Positions 26,301 through 36,100 of a DNA stretch of 64,000 bases are shown piece after piece. Below the pieces are notes generated by a model. That model was not told where the DNA came from, searched no databases, and saw nothing but the letters and a program-made list of their open reading frames with translations. The position numbers and the translations under genes are program-made. Every line of letters begins with the position of its first letter. Positions within the stretch are counted from its first letter, which is position 1. Origin of the DNA: Apostichopus japonicus (taxonomy: Eukaryota; Echinodermata; Holothuroidea; Aspidochirotida; Stichopodidae); the NCBI RefSeq assembly GCF_037975245.1, contig NC_092562.1:658501-722500 (forward strand). The letters are read 5' to 3'.

Positions 26301-28455
26301 ATCATTTTTCCACCAAAATATAAGTGTTTATACAACTCTTGTCACCTGGAAAGGAATCCAAAGGGCGCCACACACCACATGTACAATTTTGGGAAGAATT
26401 AAAAAAGGCGAGATTTTGGCCAAAATTGGACAAAATCATAAGGCCTTATGAAATTGGCCATTTTGGGCCAAAAATGAAAGTTCTCAAATCTCTCCCAGAA
26501 TACGTAGAAGGGACTCCCAGCACCCACTAGACGCTTCTCTCGGGTCAAAAGTGGCATTCGACGAAGTTTTTGTCATTTAAATTAGATATGAAATGACGTC
26601 AACTTAGATATGGTTATCAAATATCATTTTTCCACCAAAATATAAGTGTTTATACAACTCTTGTCACCTGGAAAGGAATCCAAAGGGCGCCACACACCAC
26701 ATGTACAATTTTGGGAAGAATTAAAAAAGTCGCGATTTTGGCCAAAATTAAACAAAATCATAAGGGTATAGCCTTATGAAATTGGCCATTTTGGGCCAAA
26801 AATGAAAGTTCTCAAATCTCTCCCAGAATACGTAGAAGGGACTCCCAGCACCCACTAGACGCTTCTCTCGGGTCAAAAGTGGCATTCGACGAAGTTTTTG
26901 TCATTTAAATTAGATATGAAATGACGTCAACTTAGATATGGTCATTAAATATCATTTTTTCCACCAAAATATAAGTGTTTATACAACTCTTGTCACCTGG
27001 AAAGGAATCCAAAGGGCGCCACACACCACATGTACAATTTTGGGAAGAATTAAAAAAGTCGCGATTTTGGCCAAAATTGGACAAAATCATAAGGGTATAG
27101 CCTTATGAAGTTGGCCATTTTGGGCCAAAAATGAAAGTTCTCAAATCTCTCCCAGAATACGTAGAAGGGACTCCCAGCACCCACTAGACGCTTCTCTCGG
27201 GTCAAAAGTGGCATTCGACGAAGTTTTTGTCATTTAAATTAGATATGAAATGACGTCAACTGAGATATGGTTATTAAATATCATTTTTCCACCAAAATAT
27301 AAGTGTTTATACAACTCTTGTCACCTGGAAAGGAATCCAAAGGGCGCCACACACCACATGTACAATTTTGGGAAGAATGAAAAAAGTCGCGATTTTGGCC
27401 AAAATTGGACAAAATCATAAGGCCTTATGAAATTGGCCATTTTGGGCCAAAAATGAAAGTTCTCAAATCTCTCCCAGAATACGTAGAAGGGACTCCCAGC
27501 ACCCACTAGACGCTTCTCTCGGGTCAAAAGTGGCATTCGACGAAGTTTTTGTCATTTAAATTAGATATGAAATGACGTCAACTTAGATATGGTTATTAAA
27601 TATCATTTTTTCGACCAAAATATAAGTGTTTATACAACTCTTGTCACCTGGAAAGGAATCCAAAAAGCGCCACACACCACATGTACAATTTTGGGAAGAA
27701 TTAAAAAAGTCGCGATTTTGGCCAAAATTGGACAAAATCATAAGGGTATAGCCTTATGAAATTGGCCATTTTTGGCCAAAAATGAAAGTTCTCAAATCTC
27801 TCCCAGAATACGTAGAAGGGACTCCCAGCACCCACTAGACGCTTCTCTCGGGTCAAAAGTGGCATTCGACGAAGTTTTTGTCATTTAAATTAGATATGAA
27901 ATGACGTCAACTTAGATATGGTTATTAAATATCATTTTTCCACCAAAATATAAGTGTTTATACAACTCTTGTCACCTGCAAAGGAATCCAAAGGGCGCCA
28001 CACACCACATGTACAATTTTGGGAAGAATTAAAAAAGTCGCGATTTTGGCCAAAATTGGACAAAATCATAAGGGTATAGCCTTAGGAAATTGGCCATTTT
28101 GGGCCAAAAATGAAAGTTCTCAAATCTCTCCCAGAATACGTAGAAGGGACTCCCAGCACCCACTAGACGCTTCTCTCGGGTCAAAAGTGGCATTCGACGA
28201 AGTTTTTGTCATTGAAATTAGATATGAAATGACGTCAACTTAGATATGGTTATTAAATATCATTTTTCCACCAAAATATAAGTGTTTATACAACTCTTGT
28301 CACCTGGAAAGGAATCCAAAGGGCGCCACACACCACATGTACAATTTTGGGAAGAATTAAAAAAGTCGCGATTTTGGCCAAAATTGGACAAAATCATAAG
28401 GGTATAAGCCTTATGAAATTGGCCATTTTGGGCCAAAAATGAAAGTTCTCAAAAT

Positions 28456-29300
28456 TCTCTCAGGATACGTAGAACGGACCCCAGCACCCATTAGACGCTT
28501 CTCTCGAGACAAAAGTGTCATTTGACGAAGCTTTAATAATCTAAATGCGATATGAAATGACCTCAAGATATGGTTATTAAATTTCATTTTTCCACCAAAA
28601 TATGAGTGTTTTTACTACTCTTATCACATGGAAAGGAATCAAAAGGGCGCCACACACCCTAGGTACAATTTTGGGAAGAATTAAAAAAGTCGTAATTTTG
28701 GCAAAAATCATTCCCTTACAAAAATCGTCATATTTGAGCCAAAAATGAAAGTTCTCAAAATTCTCTCAGGATACGTAAAACGGACCCCAGCACCCATTAG
28801 ACGCTTCTATCGAGACAAAAGTGTCATTTGACGAAGTTTTAATAATCTAAATGCGATATGAAATGACCTCAAGATATGGTTATTAAATTTCATTTTTCCA
28901 CCAAAATATGAGTGTTTTTTCTACTCTTATCACATGGAAAGGAAACAAGAGGGCGCCACACACCACAGGTACAATTTTGGGAAGAATTAAAAAAGTCGTA
29001 ATTTTGGCCAAAATCATAAGAGTATTCCCTTACAAAAATCGTCATATTTGGGCCAAAAATGAAAGTTCTCAAAATTCTCTCAGGATACGAAGTACGGACC
29101 CCAGCACCCATTAGACGCTTCTCTCGAGACAAAAGTGTCATTTGACGAAGTTTTAGTCATCTAAATGCGATAAGAAATGACATCAAGATATGGTTGTTAA
29201 ATTTCATTTTTCCACCAAAATATGAGTGTTTTTACTACTCTTATCACATGGAAAGGAATCAAAAGGGCGCCACACACCGCAGGTACAATTTTGGGAAGAA
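28456..29300 (+). repeat. Diverged satellite monomers at the array edge
   Basis: From CAAAATTCTCTCAGG onward the monomers are clearly related to the array but strongly substituted, with periods of about 306 and 314 bp (CAGGATACG at 28461, 28767 and 29081). The CRE palindrome is broken here (ATGACCTCAAG or GACATCAAG instead of ATGACGTCAAC), and the TTTTGGCCAAAATTGG block is reduced. These look like older copies that escaped homogenisation. Confidence 0.93.
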
Positions 29301-29395
29301 TTAAAAAAGTCGCGATTTTGGCCAAAATTGGACAAAATCATAAGGGTATAGCCTTATGAAATTGGCCATTTTGGGCCAAAAATGAAAGTTCTCAA
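29301..29395 (+). repeat. Patch of homogenised satellite beyond the diverged monomers
   Basis: After a diverged first half (CACATGGAAAGG, CACACCGCAGG), the last monomer switches at GAAGAATTAAAAAAGTCG to the array consensus: GCGATTTTGG, then AAGGGTATAGCC and GGCCATTTTGGGCC. It runs so to GTTCTCAAAA. The array identity ends at the same monomer position where the main array gave way to diverged units near 28445. Confidence 0.8.
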
Positions 29396-29690
29396 AAGGG
29401 ATAATAGCCTACCAAAAAATTGACCGAAAAATACAAATGTTCGATTTTCAAATTTCGATCGTCGTTTTGGATTCCCGAGGCTCACAATAGCATTTTCATG
29501 GAGTTAAAAGTGGCATGCTATGAAATCTTCAGCTATCAAACAATAAAAAATGATATTTCACATTTTGTCAAAAAATCGGTCGATTTCTCAGATTGGGGAC
29601 GGATTATGAGATGATTATCGACTGGCGGGTAATCAGAAGGGCGCCACCGATCCCACGCATGATTTTGGAGAGAAATAAAAAAGTCACTTG
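29396..29690 (+). repeat. Relic, highly diverged satellite monomer
   Basis: Scattered collinear matches to the monomer remain: GAGTTAAAAGTGGCAT (array GGGTCAAAAGTGGCAT), then AATCAGAAGGGCGCCACC (array AATCCAAAGGGCGCCACA), then TGATTTTGGAGAGAAATAAA (array CAATTTTGGGAAGAATTAAA) followed by AAAGTC. The spacing fits one monomer. It is the oldest visible copy and marks the end of the satellite domain. Confidence 0.7.
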
Positions 29691-29763
29691 TCCTCACTTG
29701 ATGTCACTTGTCATCGCATAATGTCACTTGATGACACTTGTCCTCACTTGATATCACTTGTCG
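29684..29763. repeat. Short 10-bp tandem repeat abutting the satellite
   Basis: About eight imperfect copies of a 10-bp unit, TCACTTGATG or TCACTTGTCC, directly follow the relic monomer. Confidence 0.8.
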
Positions 29764-30300
29764 TGGAGTTTGGCAAGTAATAAACTAGAGCACCAATGGT
29801 GCAGAAGCTCATACCTTTTCGAGCTGAAAAATGTAGGGCCCACAAAACCAATTTTGGGCCCATGAGGGATACCCCCCCCCCCCTCCGTTAGCAGAATCCT
29901 GGCCACACCACTGGCTCTAATTCCTATTTTCCCCTTTAAATCCTATTTTACCCACTCTCTCAAACAATACCACTGACCTACCCTATTAAACTTTCTCCCC
30001 CTCTACCTTAGCAGACATAACAAGCACTCCCTACAAGACATAATTTCACAAGCTGCCTACATACCTCAGGCTCAAAGACTTCTAAGAATCGGCAAGTGCT
30101 GATTGGCTATAAGGCTCTCATGCTTACAGTTCAACAGTTAATAACAACTCCCAGTCCTGCTTTAATTCCACTAACAGCCTCTGCAGAGCTTAACCACAAA
30201 TGTAAACAAACACTGCAGAAACTGGGAGACAAATTAAAGGAGCTTTGGCAAAAAGTGAAGGCTCAGATTTTTTTAAACAATGGGGATTAATTGTAATTAA
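29764..30300. other. Intergenic DNA, no gene recognised
   Basis: Contains a poly-C run near 29870-29882 and a pyrimidine-rich stretch to about 30010. A 64-codon plus-strand ORF at 30096-30290 has a Lys/Leu-rich end but no recognised family. It has stops just upstream and no splice context, so I read it as chance or a transposon fragment. Confidence 0.5.
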
Positions 30301-30871
30301 TTAACTTTTGACCAAAAATTTGTAGGCATCACCTTATTCATACACAATCCAACAATCATCAGTTCAACTTTGAATATGATCCATCAAAATCTTGAGGAGA
30401 TTGAGATATTTGAAAATATTACAAAGAATGACCCCCGATGACCCCCTAAATGACCTTTGACCTCAATTTTCCGAACACCCCTCGTAACTCTCATCCCGAG
30501 GAACATTGTGACTAAGTTTCATTATAATTGGCCATACACTGTACGAACAGGAGCAATTTGAAAATATAGGGCCGCGGCCCGGGCCACAAAAGACCCCTAG
30601 TTGATCTTTGATCTCAAATGCATGAACACCCTGAAGGTAAAACTACCATAGTACTATCGTGACAAACCCTCAACATTGTACCATGGAATCTGTAGGAGAA
30701 GAAGCATTTTGCGTATTTCCACAAAATGGCCCATTACGGCCCACAGGTGACCTTTGACCCCAAATTTTGGACCATCTCTGATGGCCCTATACCCAATGGT
30801 CCTTGTGTCCAAGTTTCATGAAATTCCATCAAACACTGTGCGAGTGGGAGCGGTTTTACCAATTGTTGACG

Positions 30872-30917
30872 GATAGAGTGATAGAGTGATAGAATGATAG
30901 AGTGATAGAGTGATAGA
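30872..30917. repeat. GATAGAGT microsatellite
   Basis: Five and a half copies of an 8-bp unit with one variant (GATAGAAT). Confidence 0.9.
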
Positions 30918-30933
30918 CGCTGCACTGTAACAA

Positions 30934-30963
30934 TAGCTCACACCAGCATGCTGGTATGAGCTA
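30934..30963. repeat. 30-bp near-perfect palindrome
   Basis: TAGCTCA...TGAGCTA with centre ACCAGCATGCTGGT. There is one mismatched pair in 15. It probably marks the end of the adjacent dispersed element. Confidence 0.85.
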
Positions 30964-33062
30964 AAAATTATGAAAATCAGAAACTCAATTCAGAGATTTT
31001 ATTCAGACATTCCAATACTTTTGTTAAATATTGTTCATAAATACTGTACCATGTCCATTAGTGGGGTGGTTGAGTTAGTTCTTTAGAATATGGCTTTGAG
31101 ACACTGCTCTTTACAAATTGCAACAGACAAAGTAGTTAAGAAATGACAAAAAGCAAATAACAAAATAAGGTAAATATACAATAGCTATTGCACTGTTTAG
31201 TTACTATGTACAGCAATATCTTTAATATGAACTAACTTTCCAAAAAAAAAAAAAAACTTAAAGTGGAATAAATTTAATGCAAGAGTGGTGTTTGCCCCAT
31301 GTAAGCATTCAGAGAGTTCTATAAATCAAATACATAAATGTATTCATTCGTATACCAATATTAAGAGCAAATTTCACTGCCACCCTCAAAAGCATTTCCC
31401 CTCCCTTAAATGAGAGAGTTGGTCTATCAACCGATTATTTTTGGAATATGAAACCTCCAAGGAGGCAGATCTAAGAAAACTGTCTAGCAATTTGAGCAAA
31501 CTGGGAGAGTTTGAACAATTGATGTTAAAAACAGTACAGGCAATGTAGAAGAGAACATTGCTGGTTTACAGAACCATAATCTTCATAGCTTGTTGCAAGC
31601 TGATGTATGAAATGATAAAGGTCATGTATTTTACTGTAAAATGCTGCAAGTTGGTTCTCTTGAACCAGTAGCATTCCAAAGAGTGAACTGAGAAGATGCT
31701 ACTTGTAGCTCAGCCTCCGAACCCTGTAATGTCAGGACAACCAAGCCCATACTGACAGAATTCTAACAACTGTTATGCACATGCCTCTGACTACCAAATT
31801 TGGCAGAGATCAAAATGACGATTTACTTACTTGATTAATACCTAATATTCACCTGTCAATAAAATTGTGAAACTTTTTACTTACGAACCAAAAAATTGAC
31901 ACCATTACTTCCAAGTACCTTAATACCCAATTGTCATGATACCAAAGAGCGAGTGTGGTTCCGATGCTACCCAAACCTGCACCAGGATGATATTGGTATA
32001 CAAAACCGCTTATGAAGAGCCTTTTCCCTCTGGATTCTTGCCCACCACCACCCTCTCGAGAAAAAGAAATAAGGGAAATAATGGATGCAACAAAAGAACA
32101 AAAAAAGCATCTCATCAGGTGCAAGATAATGAAAAATGCAGATGACGAATACACTGTATGAGCCTGTAATGCTCATGAGAGGCAAGATACTGGGATGTTC
32201 CCTTGAGATTGAGAGATGAAAAACCCCCCTAAAACGGATGATATGAAGTTATATAATCTGCTTCCAAGTGAAAAGAAATTGTTACTTAAGGATTCGTTTA
32301 TGATTTGTTGATTCTCCCATTTCTGACCACTTTGAATATTTTGAAAAGAGATTGTTAGTTTAGGATTTGTCGACTATCTTAACATTCAATACAGATATAA
32401 TTTTCTTAGTTAAGCAAACCCTTTCATAAGTCAGAGTTTACCAATGTAATACAGCTTGATTTGGTTCCATTCCCCAACTATCACTAGAGCCAACTTGATT
32501 GTTTATCCATCATTTTTGTGATGCAATTTTATCATATCTACTAAAATGGGTTTTTCTCAGAACTGGTTTTGTTTGTGACTGTCAAAGCGAAATTTAGCAG
32601 GTCACCGATAGATAAGGGTGAGGTTCTTATTCGGTTGTTCCACAGGGGCAAAATTGCAACAATGCCATAGGCTGAGACATCATATTAGGTTACTGCATAC
32701 CCAACACATCAAACCATGAAATCTTTTGATACTCATATAGCTTGATTCAAAGTGCAGGGGACTAGCTCATCGACAGGGGACCACAGATAAAAGAATGCTC
32801 AACACAGAGAACTTATCGTAGACAGACCACATCATACTGCCAGACTCGATGAAAATGTTCGGGAAGCTTTTTCAAGGACCTCATACGAACGCAAATAAAT
32901 AACTCTTTCAGTCCTGTCCCACAGACCTTACCCATTTTCCCTAAATGGTCACATCGCTACTGGCAAGACCACTTCCAGCTGAGGTTTACACCGACTCTCT
33001 CATGGTGCCGTTTGGACATGATGAACAAGGACCACTTCCAGCTGAGGTTTACACCGACTCTC
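30964..33062 (-). other. 3' flank and possible long 3' UTR of TRAPPC13
   Basis: No convincing coding sequence on either strand. There is an A14 run near 31243 and a pair of 63-bp repeats at the right end (separate entry). On the minus strand an AATAAA lies about 2 kb beyond the stop (plus-strand TTTATT near 31000), which could be a distal polyadenylation signal. Transcript data would be needed to place the transcript end. Confidence 0.4.
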
Positions 33063-33093
33063 TCATGCAGCCGTCTGGGCATGGTGAACAAAG
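32968..33093 (-). repeat. 63-bp tandem duplication across the TRAPPC13 stop codon
   Basis: ACCACTTCCAGCTGAGG begins at 32968 and again at 33031. The two 63-bp units differ at only a few positions. The right unit contains the last eight codons and TGA of TRAPPC13. The left unit, in the 3' UTR, is a copy that in the same register still reads a closely similar tail followed by TGA. A 63-bp period keeps the frame. Confidence 0.9.
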
Positions 33094-33164
33094 ATCTGTG
33101 CGATGTCGTCATGTTCGTAGGTCCTCTTCAAGTTCTGGTCTATGATCCTTAATCCAGAAATGCT
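33063..33164 (-). CDS. TRAPPC13 exon 11 (stop codon)
   Basis: Acceptor TATGTTGCAG; encodes [20 protein letters not shown] then [13 protein letters not shown] and TGA. The core matches human [20 protein letters not shown]. The last codons lie inside a 63-bp tandem duplication. Confidence 0.95.
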   Translation of the reverse strand, partial: SISGLRIIDQNLKRTYEHDDIAQIFVHHAQTAA

Positions 33165-36100
33165 CTGCAACATAAAACATGAATTGGCGGGAACCTTACA
33201 TTAGTGTTCAAAGCGAGTATTGAAATAGTTCTAAGTCTTTTCATTAAGTTTGTGGTAGCTAACGACAGCGTGGCCCTTGAGGGATCTACTTTACACAGCT
33301 TTTTCACACAGCCATAAAACATGCCTTTGAGGACAGCTGCATGGGTACAAATGCTTGGGAACCAAGCGATGGTTTTTAACATAGTTTTGCAATATTTTCA
33401 TTTGTCTGGTCATGTCTTGAAGATGTTTTGAAGACCACTATAGATGTGAAAACAGGGACTGTTCAACGACAAATACTCAAAATTTAAGCTTACGTTTAAG
33501 GTTTCACTGCTTCTGGTGAAAACAGGTGTTTTGATATTTTACTCCTCATTTGTTTCTTTGGAATAACTTAACACTTATTGTCTGGGATCACTTAAAGTCA
33601 GTAGGAATGGTATCTGCCAATCATACAGCATTCATTGTTCTAGCAAATGGTTTACAACGAACAAGCTCCAATTTAAAGGAGAAATAAAACAAATCTGCTA
33701 CGGAGGAGCAAGCCTGGTGCTTTTGTGAGTTCCCTTGTCTCTGGAAACCTTTTCCAGTCAGAAATAACATAATATAATCTTCCCTTCCCTGCTTCTTTCT
33801 CCCCTTCTCCTGTTTACACAACCAATTGCTTGGCACTACAGCATTTTGCACCAACTTCTGAACAATCTCGGAGAGCAAGTGGGAATTGTTTGACTTACGA
33901 TGTGGCTCGCTGACTTCAATTTTGAAGAGCCCTCCTTTTTTAAATTAACGTCATGGCCGCCAACACAGTAGGTGTGAAGAAATCATTTAAAAATTTCCTA
34001 GAAATTTGGGAAAGGTAGATTTGACTAGAGTCATTTCATCAGAGGGTGTAAGAATACTAGTTTCTACTATGAGGTCACTGCAAAACCCAGGGTTTATTTC
34101 TCCTGTCAGGTTTCACTGCTTCTAGCGAGAACAAGTTTTCCGATATATTACTAAGGTTGTTGTTTTAACACTGTAGAGTGTGTAATGATTCCAACGTTGT
34201 GAATCTATAAACTATATATGGTGACCTGTGAGATAAACTGTCAGTTGGGCGCTGTTTACTTGCTGCTGCCATGTGGAGGGATTGTCTCTATGTTTGACAG
34301 GTCATCGTTGACCGGGGTAATACTGTGATGCGCCTTGAGCACCGTTATCAGTGGATATGTCTGCGCTATATAAATCCTTGATATTAATAATCAGCTTAAT
34401 ACAGGATTCATTTTTTCACATTCATACAGTACTTCAAGCTCTCCTCACCTGAAGTCCCGGTATCGTAGACAGCATCGATAACTCTATCTGTAAGCTATCT
34501 CCTGGCCCTAGTTTACCGAGCTGCTTTCCTGATATCCCCATCCAAGAGAGCCCGGTTCCGGCTTTCTGCAAGTTTAGTTTAAGGTCCATAGTTCTCTCAC
34601 TAGAGAATGGACAAATATTGAAAGTTGCAGAGATAAAAGAGATAAATAAAAACATATATACACTTTTTCTAGACAAAATCACATTTGCTGTTGTATCTAA
34701 ACTCCAGATTGGTATTTTTTAGAGGTGAAGACAAAAGAGAAAACACAATGAATTTTAAAAGCTACGAAATAACAGCCAAACCTTCTTTATACACCCTTCA
34801 CTATCTTCTGAAATTTATGTTAACATATTTAAAACAGGTCAAAATTAATTTTGCATCTACAGTCATCCTTTAATACAAAACAACTGCAAGTTGCAACATG
34901 GACAGGATGCAGCAACAACAAAACAACTCACCAACAACTGGTCAGCTTACACAGAAACTTGAAGGATGACTGGAGCGTGATAGAATCTGGAATCTGAAGA
35001 ACGACGAGTTTGATATCACCGCACCCTGGAGACTGAAATGTAGAAAAGACAGTTTAGGGCATTACATATGAAGTAATATGTCGGTTCACCTGTTCATATA
35101 TTGTGCATTCTATATTATCAAGTTTTTAGGGAGTCGGGTCTATTTCAAGTCTATCAAATGTCACAACTGACACAACCAACTGACAAAATGGGCAAAATGA
35201 AAACCTTCTTCTGAGCAAGCGCTGTTGTGCTCGGTCACGACAAGGAATCACTCCAGAAGCATTGATTTGTTTGTGTCTATTCAGCCAGTGATTTGAGCTC
35301 AATTAATAATCTGAATTAACGATGTGCTTTCATGTGCAATACACAGCGATCCAACACTTTTGAGACATGCAGCAAAACTAAATGACTTCTCAACATGAGG
35401 TGAGGGATACTACTACTCACTCACAGCAAATCACAAAAATAAGGACCAATCAGTCTACAGGAAAATTACCCTCCTTAGAATATCAATGTCGTTTTTTGAG
35501 TTAAAAAATGAACAATTTCCATAATGCATAAAATCACAAGGTCAAAGGGCAATCATATGGTTGGTTTGTGATACAATTGATTTGGGATGAGCCTGGGGTA
35601 AAACAAAAATCACTGAACTTTGTGGGTGATATTGTACTAATGCCGAAGCAGTGCGACACAGTTACGGGTGGGGTCTACGGGCCTGCCTTAGGGCCCCTGG
35701 TGGGGACCATGGGCAGCGCCCCCATTGGGGTCCAGCTCTGAGAAATTAGAGGTTTAAAGACAACATTTGGGTGCCTTTTTTATAAAGAATTTTGAATTTA
35801 TTGAAACACTCAAAGCAAAGTTTTCACACTCAAAATGTGCACACTGAAACCACATGCCTAGCCTGTGGTTATCACCCTACTTAAAACTAATTAACCAGAA
35901 TGCAAAAATGCATTGAATTTTCGATTACTTCATTGCAATAGACTTCTGCTTATTATATAAAGTGATAAATGTGTGTACATGGTGGAATATGTATTGTACA
36001 GGGGGAGAGTACACTCTTAACTAGTATACAAACATTAACAGACCATGTGTTTATTGATCTTATCAAGTTTACAGACGTACCACTCTTTGTAATGGACTGG

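Larger units (their letters stand above)
1..28455 (+). repeat. Satellite array, ~328-bp monomer, ~87 copies
   Basis: Head-to-tail tandem array with a constant orientation. The string TTCTCTCGGG recurs at 1, 329, 658, 986, 1314, 1643 and so on, a period of 328-329 bp. Monomers differ by a few diagnostic substitutions and 1-6-bp indels. Examples are AACTTAG/AACCTTAG/AACTGAG, AAGGGCG/AAGAGCG/AACGGCG, GTCGCGA/GGCGCGA/GGCGAGA, and loss of 6 bp in the GGGTATAGCC region giving ~322-bp units. Each monomer holds short palindromes: TTCGACGAA, TGACGTCA (a perfect CRE), GGCGCC, ACATGT, TCGCGA and TTTTGGCCAAAA. The array starts mid-locus at the window edge, so its true length is unknown. Short ORFs of 68-73 codons recur on both strands in some variants but are closed by TAA in most copies, so I do not call them genes. 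Confidence 0.98.
30301..30963 (-). repeat. Dispersed repeat: three ~150-bp internal repeats with DR1 motifs and a terminal palindrome
   Basis: Three diverged tandem sub-repeats start with TGACCTTTGACCT (30451), TTGATCTTTGATCT (30602) and TGACCTTTGACCC (30748). Similar phrases such as AAGTTTCAT followed by ATTCCATC belong to a family I recall from marine invertebrate genomes. The element ends with an 8-bp GATAGAGT microsatellite and a 30-bp near-perfect palindrome at 30934-30963. TGACCTTTGACCT read in reverse is a perfect DR1 nuclear-receptor element (AGGTCA-A-AGGTCA). Strand is nominal. Confidence 0.6.

Noticed and set aside
6367-27536. Recurrent 68-73-codon ORFs on both strands of the satellite (for example minus-strand ORFs beginning MPLLTR, plus-strand ORFs beginning MFIQLL)
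   Set aside because: They occur only in monomer variants that happen to lack the usual stop (AATTAA changed to AATGAA, or the 6-bp deletion). Most copies are closed, the two strands overlap in the same DNA, and no family is recognised. Array repetition explains their number.
1-28455. CENP-B box in the satellite
   Set aside because: CTTCGTCGAATGCC on the minus strand matches TTCG-4-A-2-C but lacks the rest of CGGG, so only part of the core is present.
1-28455. CRISPR-like array
   Set aside because: Repeat unit is ~328 bp with no short repeat/spacer alternation, and the locus is clearly animal.
30096-30290. 64-codon ORF with KQTLQKLGDKLKELWQKVK-like helix as a gene
   Set aside because: Stops flank it closely and there is no recognised family or splice context; at best a transposon fragment.
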